Shown: positions 1-9,763 of the stretch, in pieces
How positions within the stretch are numbered: position 1 is the first letter of the stretch
Layout: each line of letters begins with the position of its first letter
DNA from: Lasiosphaeris hirsuta
Lineage: Eukaryota; Ascomycota; Sordariomycetes; Sordariales; Lasiosphaeriaceae
DNA: 64,000 bases
Direction of reading: 5' to 3'
Assembly (NCBI GenBank): GCA_030549175.1
Contig: JAUKUA010000001.1
Coordinates: forward strand, 3,410,001-3,474,000
Translations under genes and position numbers: made by a program
The notes under the pieces: generated by a model
The model's input: only the letters and a program-made list of their open reading frames with translations
The model's database searches: none
Told to the model about the DNA's origin: nothing

Positions 1-190
1 CCGAACCGTCCCATTCTACCATGAGGACTTTTGTACCCTCGTTGGCCTTTCCCATCTCAAACTCGAAGCGCGAGAGCGCTAGACCCGACGATGGCGAAGT
101 AGGTGTGTCAACGACCTCGAGCGGTTCCGTCGCCGCCGCATCTGCTTCTGCCTGGGCCAAAGTGGCCGGCTTGTTGTCCAAGGAAGCCAT
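1..190 (-). CDS. 5' end of an unidentified conserved-looking protein, cut by the window edge
   Basis: The minus strand opens with an ATG at 190 and stays open to the window edge (63 codons). The N-terminus begins MASLDNKPATLAQAEAD, runs through an Ala/Glu/Pro/Ser-rich and probably disordered leader, then changes at about residue 40 to a more ordered segment (LSRFEFEMGKANEGTKVLMVEW). That change in composition looks like the start of a folded domain and supports real coding. I have a vague impression that this segment is shared among filamentous ascomycetes, but I cannot name a function. The gene is transcribed leftward, away from the long gene-free stretch on its right, so its promoter should lie just above 190. 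Overlapping open frames on the plus strand are shadows of this one. Confidence 0.55.
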   Translation of the reverse strand, partial: MASLDNKPATLAQAEADAAATEPLEVVDTPTSPSSGLALSRFEFEMGKANEGTKVLMVEWDGS

Positions 191-2033
191 GGTGCGTGGG
201 CAGTGGTAGTAACGCAATCAAGACCAGGAGCAATATAGTCAGGAGGGCTGGTCGGATCCGGTCGAATTATGTCAGGGGTTTGGTGACGGGGAAAGACGTC
301 TTGCTCTGCCCGATGCTTTGAGGCCGCGTGAGTCGTCAATAACGGTGCTGGCCGGTCGCAGTGGTCGCAGGGCTTTCGACTCGCTTGCGCCGAACTGGAA
401 ACAGTAGCACGGCCCAAATCGAGGAGATCCTCCGAGGCGCCGTTCTTCTTTTCGTTTCCCCTAACGCCACCGCGATCCGAGCAGAATGGCTCCTGGCCAC
501 GAGAGACTCGTTGACTATAAGGTGGGCTAGGAGCTGCAGGTAACTTCAATGAAGGACAATATTGAGGGGTTCGTACGCGGGAGACAGTTTCTAGTTCCTA
601 GGCGACCAGTGGCAGGCGCGATCGCCGTAGGGAGGCAGCGCGGCAGTACAGCGGGGTGGCCGCGTTGCAGGCTAATATGGCCTTTCCAGCGTTTCCGCAG
701 CCAGCCTGGAACCGTAGACTTGGGTGTGAGGAGGGGAAACCAAAAGGACAGGCAATATGCAGCACCTAGGTACGCGGGAATGGGCGGAGGCTAGATACCT
801 AGCTCAGGTAGGTAGGCAACTAGGCGGGCGTGGAAGACGGATGGGCAGGCAACAGAAGGAGACAAGGAGCACAAAAGCGGCATGGGACGAGGTTTTGCGT
901 CTTGCAATGGACATTATGCGTATCTGTGTTCTGGTAAGCTGGCTGACTGGCTGACGAGCGGCGTGTGGAGCAGGAAGGCGACCGCATGGCATCCCGTCCA
1001 GATTCCCGTCGCCACACACGCTCCGCAAGATCCAGTAATCGAGGGGCAGTCGACCGCGATGGGGATGGAAAGCTGGGAAAAGCCCGCGCCAGGGCGCCAC
1101 CTAGGCATGGGTCGAGCCCCTCATCGGGCCCCTCCTTTGGGAACGGTTGGGGATCACTATACGCGGGCGCTCGGGACTGACTGGCTGCTGGGCGGGAGCA
1201 GGTTATTTAAAATCCGAGATGCAATTCAATGCATGCGTCGGGCAATGCTGGTGGTCCAAGGGGAAAGTCGGCTTGGCTAACAATTAGCACCAAGAAGGCA
1301 CGCCGAATGATAGCCAGCCGCGCCGCCGTCAGCCTCCTGTCCACGAGTCCGAAACGGCAGTCAGGCGTCGCGAGCCATGTCAGCGGCGTAACTTGATTCC
1401 AAACATGGGACTTCCGACCCGAGAGTCGCATCTAGACGGGAATCTAATAGTTGCCGGGACTGTTCAGGACATGACCCAGGAATCATCGCCCTTGATACGG
1501 ATAGTGATAGCCCCGCTAGCAAAACGGGAAGATACCACTCCAACGCCATCTCCCTGATGACTTCTAAAAATAGCCCACGGTTTTCGACTTGGCCAAATTA
1601 GGTCAGTAAACTGCACCTTGTTGTATGCTTCACATTCTGCTACCTACCTTCCCCTTCCTTTATCGCGCGACCAAGATATACTATATATGCTGCATGGGAA
1701 CGGAGCTATATTGCACTGGGACAGTTGCCGAGGCCAAAGCTCTCTCTTGGCGATTGTTGGGTGACCTATAGAGCAAGTACCAATGATCTTAGCCTCCGAC
1801 ACCAAGAACATCCTTACTCATAGGGACAGTGACGCTTTGGACATAGTGCGAACACGTGCGTGTCATGTGAACCCATTTTCCCTCTTCCATCGTTTAATGC
1901 CAATGGCCAACCTAAGTTGAAACGCTAAATGCCTGCGAATGGACACCTGAATCCAGCACTAATATTTTTCCTTCATTGGGTATGGAAGGCCTTACCTTAC
2001 CTATGTTTCCGACGTAGACTGGGTGGAGGTTGG

Positions 2034-2059
2034 GGGCCCGAGGGCCCGAGGGCCCGAGA
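2034..2059. repeat. Three tandem copies of a 9-bp GGCCCGAGG unit
   Basis: The nine-base unit GGCCCGAGG repeats head to tail almost three times. It lies in the gene-free stretch, just before a TAGG repeat. No function is evident. Confidence 0.8.
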
Positions 2060-2073
2060 CTGAGGCTAGCAAA

Positions 2074-2091
2074 TAGGTAGGTAGGTAGGTA
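2074..2091. repeat. (TAGG)n microsatellite
   Basis: Four tandem TAGG units plus a partial one. Shorter TAGGTAGG or CCTACC instances occur near 806, 4,265, 4,520, 13,285, 13,310, 13,390, 16,635 and 18,558, all outside coding exons. Confidence 0.85.
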
Positions 2092-4314
2092 TCGTTCCTC
2101 CTCCCAACCAGTGCCTCATCCCATGTGGCTCGTCGATCCGGGTCGCACTGCCGAGCCGGCCGTTGAACGAGGAGCAGTCGAGGGATCGGGTCGTTGGACT
2201 ATGGGGCCGGAACCTAGTTGATCTTCTCGGCCCACCTTTGTCGTCGGCATCGGCAACATTATCTATCGGCACTGACGCCGGCCCATCCCAACGGTATCCA
2301 TCTATGTCTCTGTAGTCTATCGTATCGGAATTTCGTTACAGAGCCGACAATTCAAGGTTGGCCTAAACTCCAAGACCAGAGGTTTCTGCGTATCTACCTA
2401 GCCTGCAGCGGAAGCGACCCGGCTTACTCTCATGTTACAGGAAGATGCTCTTAGTTCAGGGGGCGACGGCCAGTCAAGAGGACGTGGAAGTTAACCCAGC
2501 GCTTTGGCTCGGCTTCGGTGTGCTTGCCTGATACGAGTTCGATAGTCGACGAGATATACATGTTCCGTTTCCCAACCATCCACCTCTTTTCTAGTCTCTA
2601 CAAGGGGTCTTGATTTAAATACAGGCCTCTTGTTGGGTGGCAGAACGACGCTGGCCGGAACTCTGCATCGGTGCTGTACGGACAGATCTGATAGCCCATT
2701 TTTCTCTTGAGCTCTGCTTAGGGTCATCGGCGGGGAGTGGAGCTCGAGTGAGGAGGGTGGAGATAGCCCGGGTCGGGGGGCTGCACCCAGGTTGGACCGT
2801 TGGCCATTCGGCGACGATCGTCAGACGCTCGCCCGTGCTCTTATTATCATGAGACAGGCCCCGCGCTTTACAATACCGCAACAGAACGGGCAGGTCGCTC
2901 GGAGGGTTTGTGGCAAAAAGGGTGTAATTGTATACCGCCCGAAGTGAAGCAGGAAGTACGGCGGTCCTTGGATAACATATGGGTATGGGCTCGGCCGAAC
3001 TTGAGCCTGGAACACGGCCGCGGTTGTGCTTAGCGACCGGCGCCGGCGGTGGAGGTCGGAGAGGGAGGGGAGACTGGGCGACACCAATAGGGGCTTTGTG
3101 CCAATATCTGGCGGGTCCGGCCGTCAAGCCGGCATACAAGAACGGCCGGAGTAAGGCCGCAGCATCTCAGCTCGACGCAAAATGCCATTTGGCCATTGGC
3201 GACAAAAGTATCGAAGGCCGCGGCTAAATCCATAATGCCTTGGGGGCTGTCGATGCCAGGTTCAACATCCTCTGCCTGTCCTCCTAATATGTGTCCCGTC
3301 TCGGGGATACTATGTATAATGAATGACTTCCGTCAGCACTGTCACACGAAGGACCTCTTGATCTGCTCTCACCTCGACTGAGCGAAGGGACGAACCGCTT
3401 GAGCAAGCCAGGGGCTGCCTCGGCCAAATCGGCCTCATACTCTCTGGTCCCTGGCGTCAAGCTACACCCAAAGTGCCTGCCAGAAGAAAGGGCGTGTGGG
3501 TGTGCATATAGCGGGGCCAGGGAGGTGATGCCTCATTGGAAGATGGGAAAAAAACATGATGGCAGCGGCGCGGCGGTTGAGTCTGAAACCGTGTTGTTGC
3601 GTCGATGATCGGCGGCAGCTTGTGCATCTCGTCGACTCTTCCAAACGGCGCGCTCAGGATCTCTCTGACCAGGGAATAGCTGCTATCTTGCACGGGCGCG
3701 CCATCGGACTCTCGATTTACACTATGAGATAGTCCTACGTACGGTCATCAAGCGGTACTCGTGCCCCAAGCTCCAGTTGTTACATTGGTCGATGGGGGTC
3801 AACTATGCCTCAGCTGCAGAGAATGTTGCACCTTGTTGGACCATGGTACCAACATGGCGCCGCCCACAATGTCATGAAAAAGTAGCAGAGAGCGCATCAA
3901 CCTCGAAACCGTATGCCTACCACGGCTTACAGAAGCGTACTGTGGTAATCGTGACGGCCTCCCTCAAGCCTTGGCTGAGCGTGTCCACCTCAGGCTCAAG
4001 CAATCCAAGGAATGCTGGCTAGGGGGCAGACCAAATTCCCGAGTGTGATGATGCCGGGTAGCATGAAACACACGCAGCAGCGATCGGCGGCCACCAACCA
4101 ACAGGAATGCGGAACACGCGGACGCTGTAATTACACGCCAACTCAGCTCGTGGATAGAATGCCGGGCGGGCTGCGGAATGCAGAGGCCGTGAATGTCCTC
4201 TCTTTCAGCAAGTCTCTGGGCAGGTTGGCACCCAGAGACGTTAGTGGAAGCGCAGGGTTCCAGGCGGACCACCTACCTGCCTGGATACCAACGACGGGAT
4301 GCGATGACCGTAGG

Positions 4315-4356
4315 AGCAGCAGCAGTAATAACAGCAGCAGTAATAACAGCGGCAGT
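4315..4356. repeat. Imperfect tandem repeat of a 15-bp AGCAGCAGTAATAAC unit
   Basis: Two direct copies of AGCAGCAGTAATAAC with AGC-rich edges. It would encode Ser/Asn or Leu runs in the chance frames crossing it, which makes those frames look more protein-like than they are. Confidence 0.75.
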
Positions 4357-4631
4357 GGTAGTGGGCAAGTGTGGTCGGCCCGAAGGCCAGCCATGGAGCC
4401 AGCGTCCCTCCAGTACCTACCCCCTCCCAAGAGATAAGCCTGGGCGCACATTGGTTCGATATACGAAGGACGAAGCACGAAGCATTTCCCTTTGTGCGTT
4501 ACTCTTGTCGGCCCATCCTACCTACCTGAACATGGTAAGAGTGCACAGGTAGCTATCTTGGCAATATCCTAGCCCGTGCTACCAAGCTACCTGTAATAGG
4601 CACTCGCGATGCTGTGTCTCCCAATTCTAGA

Positions 4632-4654
4632 AGCAGCAGCAGCAGCAGCAGCAG
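4632..4654. repeat. (AGC)n microsatellite
   Basis: Seven to eight AGC triplets in the gene-free stretch. No long open frame with domain character spans it. Confidence 0.85.
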
Positions 4655-5641
4655 TGCTCTCCCGATTTCCAATGGATCCTGTGTTGAATCACGAATCTCG
4701 AAGGAAACAAGGAGAGGGTATTGATACGCGGGTTTGCTTTTGTCAAGATCTCCCAGGGTTCCCCATTTTCGGTGCTTTTTGCCCTCATTAATTGGCTACG
4801 GCTAAATTACGACGTGCCCGCCGGCCTGCAGCACGATGTTGGGGAAAGGTACTCTTGAGTAGCGACACTGGGCTGGTGTTGGCTCGCGTTTAGCCGAATG
4901 GTGCTTGCAGGTATGGTGTGGGTGCGGGGGACAGCGTAGCTCATAACGGCCAAGAAAGGCCGGCTATCTCTCTTCGCACCATAGTAAGTGGTGGATACTT
5001 TGGGTGACTAGGGACGACGCCATGCCTGGAAACAAGCACTGAGCAGGCCCGATTGAGACGGAGAAGCTGAGCGCCTTTGGGCGCACGCCCGCAATGAAAC
5101 GTGAGCAATAGGGGCCGTGGGCGACATGGCATGCGACGAGCTGGCGATAGCAGGGTACCCAAGTCGGCCCGCGAAATCACGCAAATCATATGCCATTAGA
5201 CAGGTACCCAGCTTGCCGGGTGGCCGGCCGTTGATTGTACCTTGTGCTAGGGGGTGCGCCTGGTCGCTCGCATTTGCTGTAGGCTCTGGCCCGACTCCAG
5301 TGTCTCTCCACTATTACGCCGGCCAAACCGCCGTGAGGTGGCCCACCCTTGGACAGTCGCCAAAGGGCTGCAGCGTGCAAGCCCGCAACTCGCCCGCAGA
5401 CCCTCGCTCGCCATTCACGCCTCCCACCCGCCAGCGTCTCACTGCCCATCCCATCCCCAGGCCGTGGACCGCGACCGCAACCGCAATTGCGAGGGCAGAC
5501 CACAAGCCGTGAACCGCAGCGCGACCGAGGGCAAGGGCAGTAATAACACTTTTCTGATGACATTTCGACTGTCGACATTTTCTGCCCCCGCAATCTTCCT
5601 CCAGTCTGTTACGCCGAGCCTGTCCTTTCGGCGCGCGTCGG

Positions 5642-5665
5642 GCTCTCTCTCTCTCTCCCCCCCCC
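5642..5665 (+). repeat. CT/C pyrimidine tract in the F-box gene upstream region
   Basis: A run of alternating CT followed by a run of C lies about 770 bp upstream of the F-box start codon, inside a broadly pyrimidine-rich region. CT-rich tracts are typical of ascomycete promoters and transcription start regions. A regulatory role here is inference. Confidence 0.5.
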
Positions 5666-6323
5666 CCACACCCTTCCAAAACAGGCCTTGATCCCATTCC
5701 TCCCGTCCCGTCCTGCCACGCCCTTCCTCCTGTCGCCGCCAATTTCTGAACCTACCTGGAAACTTCCCCAAGTGTTCGGCATTCATCACACTCGACGCAT
5801 CGCTTGCCCGACGACCAAACTAGCCACCATCCCTTCCCGCATCGCGCGCTGCTCGACGACCGCGGCCGCTAGCCCTTCCAATTGCTCACGCTTGGCCTGT
5901 CGATTCCACAGCCGATTGATTTACCGACTATACATCTCTCTCTAGGGAAGACAACGGGGACAACTTCCAGGCTGTGGGAACATTAAAACCTCGACGATCC
6001 AATTATTTCTGGCCCGCTATCAACGGAGGACGCTGTTGGTTCACACTGGACGAGCACCTGAAAACCGATCGTACCATCAGCTGCTGGGGGGCCGACCCCG
6101 AGGTTCAAGGACCACCGCGATCGCGACTCATCTCTATCTCGGCCTGAGCGACTAGTCAGCCACAGCTTGATGCTGTATTAAAGATACGAGCCCCGAGTGC
6201 GCGCTATTCATTCGCTTTCTTATTCACTCTGCTTCCGCCATCCAGATGCTCCACCATGGTTGAGCTGCGACAACTCTGTGTCGTTGATACTTCCACTTCG
6301 ACTGCTTCGCCGGCACCGTCTCG

Positions 6324-6421
6324 GTAAGGGGCGGATAGTCGCCAGCAAGCCGTCGTATGGTCGGTATCTTGTCATCGTGTGTATCCTCATCTTAGCTCTG
6401 TGGCACCTTGCCGACCGGCAG
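6324..6421 (+). other. Candidate intron in the 5' untranslated region of the F-box gene
   Basis: A GTAAGG donor at 6324 and an acceptor CGGCAG ending at 6421 would remove 98 nt and place the spliced leader nine bases before the ATG at 6431. The frame also stays open without the splice, so an N-terminally extended start cannot be excluded from sequence alone. Confidence 0.35.
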
Positions 6422-6430
6422 TCAACAATC

Positions 6431-8085
6431 ATGGATCGTCTACACATCGACGAGTTCGGCTCGGATCGATATATCGAGAAGATCAATCAGTCGCAGGCGA
6501 GTGCGGCGCAATTCTCAGCCCAGGCTGCCGATGCCCCGCCATCACGGCCGGTTCAGGTTGCTGACATTTTGCCATCGCGGTTCATATTGCCCATTCGCGG
6601 CTCGAATCAGCAAGGGTTATCAGAGGAGTCGAATGTCATCACGCTCGCTGGGTCGAAACGGGCAGAGAAGGATAGAAAGGGGTTTCTAGGGCTTCGATCC
6701 AAGTTTCACCCTCGGGGGTCATTATCAAGTACTGATCATGCTCACCGGCGGCCATCACTGGTTGACTCAACGTCTCGGCAGAGGTGAGTGCAAGGAAACA
6801 TTATGAATCCTACCCGAGTCACCAAACTAATCCGCCACACAGTCTTCCATTCGACCAGCTCTTTCAGTACTTGCCGAATGAATTGCAAGTGGAGATTATT
6901 GCGTCACTTCCATTGTCTGACATTCTGAATCTACGACTGGCCTCAAGATCCATGCATGCCCTAGTGTCATATAACGAGACACCAATCGCGCGCTACCACC
7001 TTGACCACCACGTACCTGCCTATGCCAAGCGCCTCTATCCGGTACCCGAGGGAGGGACCTTAAATTTTCACTATCTCTGTGGCATCTGGCACAGGCTTCA
7101 TGTTGCCGCGAAACTCTCCGATCTCATGTGTGAATGGATATCCAACGAGCTGTTCTTGAGGAATACGGCCGAGAAGAAGAGAGATTTTGCCGCTCAGAGA
7201 GAGCGCATGCGGAGACGTCTCATCCCGTTGCTCTTTACTATCTTTCACTTTTTTGAAACTTACCGAAAACTGCATCTCAAGTATCTTGCAGAACACGACG
7301 GCAAGGGCCTATTGAAAGAGCCTTACACGGTCAACCCAATCGAAGCCGAAATCATGAGCATGTACGATGACAGGACACTCCTTCGTGTTCACGAAACATT
7401 CCCGCTAGTGATATCGTCATTTTGCAGACGTCTCCGCCCACCTTCCTATGTTGGGCGAGTTGAGCGCTCGCTTAGGGGCTACCTGAGGGAGAAACCACCA
7501 GACGAGGTTCATGTTGCCATTCTCTGCATAGGGGGTCTACGAGAAGTAGAGCGGATCTGGGAGGTGAAGGGCTACAACGCAAGGCGAGCTGCGGTGGATG
7601 AGTGGTACGGCTCGATGACGCGAGAGTCGGTTGAACCGGAGCAAAAGAAGCGACGGGGGATGCTGGGGTTAAAGCGGAAAAAATCCTCTTTCACCCTTGG
7701 GAAAACACCGCCAAGCGACACCACGACCGGTCGCCGAGAATCAAGCGACGCAAATGCCCCCAACAACGAGTTTTCTCGGGGCTTTGTCTTCAACACGAGT
7801 CTTGCGGCTGGTATGCCTATGAGTTCACTCTCAAAAGAGCAGTCGAAAATGCTCCTTTCCGACCTACCGATCCTTCAAAAGATATGGATGGAGACGGCTG
7901 AGGCAATGATACTTGACCGAAAGATTGTTGAGCGTCCCTCTGACATTAGAAGGAACGCCCAAATATTTACTGACCTCATTCGTGAGGATGGTGTCGAGGA
8001 GGACGACCAGTGGTGGTATGGTACCGTCGCTCCCGAATCAGTGCGTCCCAACCTAGACGCAATCGAAGAAGATCCCCTTGAGTGA
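6431..8085 (+). CDS. F-box protein
   Basis: Two exons, 6431-6783 and 6843-8085, are joined across a 59-nt intron (GTGAGT donor, ACTAAT branch region, CACACAG acceptor), giving 531 residues. The ATG at 6431 has a good context (CAATCATGGA) and opens a plausible soluble start, MDRLHIDEFG. Residues 1-118 are polar and low in complexity. Just after the splice junction comes an F-box (about 120-165): LPFDQLFQYLPNELQVEIIA, then SLPLSDILNLRLASRSMHAL. The C-terminal part is helical, with a basic Ser-rich linker near 400, and ends acidic. F-box proteins bind SKP1 and present substrates to an SCF ubiquitin ligase. The substrate cannot be told, since no WD40, LRR or Kelch repeats are visible. The next gene converges on it from the right. 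Confidence 0.85.
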
Positions 8086-9082
8086 AACCCCATCTCACTG
8101 CAATCTTCTCGATCACCCACGAGCCAATGAGCCATGCTCCCTTACCGCCCTTATAATCCAGCATGGTGTTATTTCCTCCCGATCCCAGCAACACCATGAA
8201 ATACATTTTCTTTGTTTTGGTCAAGAACAGTTCAAAAGCATTTACAGGCGTCTTTCTCTTATACTCTATCAAGAATATTTTTCTTTTGATTTGTTATTTT
8301 ACGGGCGAGGACTGGTTTTGTATGGTGTATTGGATATCTGGCAAGGCGAGCCAGCTACTGGGCTTTCCCCAGGCTTTTTGTTTTCATTTCTCTATCAATA
8401 AGATTTATTGCTTTCATAGGGGCTGCCTTGGGAATGGAACATGTATTCATGGGTCATGGGACCCAACATTATTGTACTTTGGAGTCGCGTGCATGACATA
8501 CCCTGCAAGGAGTGCTTTGGAACGGGGATATTGGCTATCACATCTAGCTCGGTTCCTGGAGGAGGGAGTCTGGTGGACCAGAAGACTAGCCAACTAACTG
8601 AATGAAATAAAATACTTCTCAGAATCATGGTTGTTTTCGTGAATCGTGTTCACCAGGGTACCTTTGGTAACAATGTGTGTGTCCCTTTGCATTTTTCCCT
8701 TCCAAATACAACCCTGATGGCCTGGTCACTCATCCCGGCGAGACAGCTTTCCCTGCAAAGGACTTCTTGCCTTCAAATCATTAGTAACTTTGGCCCAGTG
8801 TTCATACCAGGTATGCCTTGTCACAAAGCCCTAGAATTAAATAACCCCCCCAGATCAAAGTTAACTCCAAATCAAAGTTAACCTCCAGATCATAGCTACT
8901 CTTGGAGTCATAGCTGCTACATACCCACATCATGGAAAAGGAAAGCCGACCGAGATTCCAGTTCCAAACCAGAACGATTTTATGGCTGTCGCAGGAAGAC
9001 AGCCTGACATCAATCATTATGCACCATCCAAAACTAATCCGCTCAATATACTTGATCTTGCGCCCAAATAACAATCGTCCGT
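8086..9082. other. Convergent 3' intergenic region
   Basis: This lies between the stop of the F-box gene and the stop of the leftward AT-hook gene. It is AT-richer than the genes and holds only chance frames, including one of 144 codons with no domain character. It presumably carries both 3' untranslated regions. A short tandem repeat sits at 8,852-8,916. Confidence 0.65.
8852..8916. repeat. Degenerate tandem repeat of an approximately 17-bp AATCAAAGTTAACTCC unit
   Basis: Two near-identical copies (each containing ATCAAAGTTAAC) are followed by more diverged copies (GATCATAGCTAC, GAGTCATAGCTGC). It lies in the convergent intergenic region. Confidence 0.6.
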
Positions 9083-9672
9083 TTATCTTCGTCCAACTCC
9101 ATAGTACCTATTCTCACTACTCCCAAGTCCCGAAGCCTCAAAATTTGCCAGTGCGCTTGTTGTAAACCCGGCCCCGGCATTCGATGTTGCCCTCACAGCG
9201 GCTGTATTCATGCCGTAGTTTGCATTGTTTAGGCCCAATGCACTTTGGTTGTTTGAGGCATCTAGGCCGGCCGCATCGAACAAACCCCAGTCCGTTGTAT
9301 TGCCCCCAGTGAATGACTGCACGCCAGCCATGCTCTGCATATTTTGCCCAGCTGGGTGGGCAGAACTAGCGGAGCGCTGTTGGGTTGTGCTTGTCGATGC
9401 ACTAAATGGCGGCGAGTGGTGCGCTAAATTGTGTGCGCCGTTCGTGCTGTTGCCCCGGTATGTGCTGGTAGCGTTTGGAGTACTGGACTGACTCCGCTGC
9501 GAACCGTACGAAATAGCGCCGAGGCTCGCTGTGGAGCCACGGTAGTTACCATCGGTGGAGCTAAATGTGTTGCTCGCCGATGAGCCGAATTGGGGGTGAT
9601 GTGCCGTATAAGAAGTGGTCGCTGCAGAACTAGTACCCAGCTGTGAATACCGCTGCTGTGGGGCAATCTGTG

Positions 9673-9709
<37 letters not shown>

Positions 9710-9724
9710 TTGTTGTTGTTGTTG

Positions 9725-9763
<39 letters not shown>

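Larger units (their letters stand above)
191..6430. other. Long intergenic stretch (about 6.2 kb) without a convincing gene
   Basis: Many open frames of 60-200 codons occur on both strands, but they overlap antiparallel, are rich in Arg/Pro/Gly/Ser, show no recognisable domain and no consistent splice pattern. I read them as chance frames in GC-rich DNA. The stretch separates divergent promoters: the leftward gene starting at 190 and the F-box gene starting at 6431. Its right part (about 5,400-6,200) is strongly pyrimidine-rich on the plus strand, as is common in ascomycete promoters and leaders. Short tandem repeats at 2,034, 2,074, 4,315, 4,632 and 5,642 are listed separately. A long non-coding RNA, an unrecognised gene with small exons, or a regulatory region are all possible. 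Confidence 0.6.

Noticed and set aside
4012..4552. Overlapping frames of 111-141 codons with Ser/Asn or Leu runs
   Set aside because: Their protein-like look comes from the AGC/AGTAAT tandem repeat; all frames and both strands are open here.
5186..5789. Several overlapping 115-145-codon frames upstream of the F-box gene
   Set aside because: Open on both strands in GC-rich, CT-rich DNA; low complexity and no plausible splice chain.
8163..8597. 144-codon plus-strand frame after the F-box gene
   Set aside because: Composition follows the AT-rich 3' untranslated sequence, there is no domain, and it sits between convergent genes.
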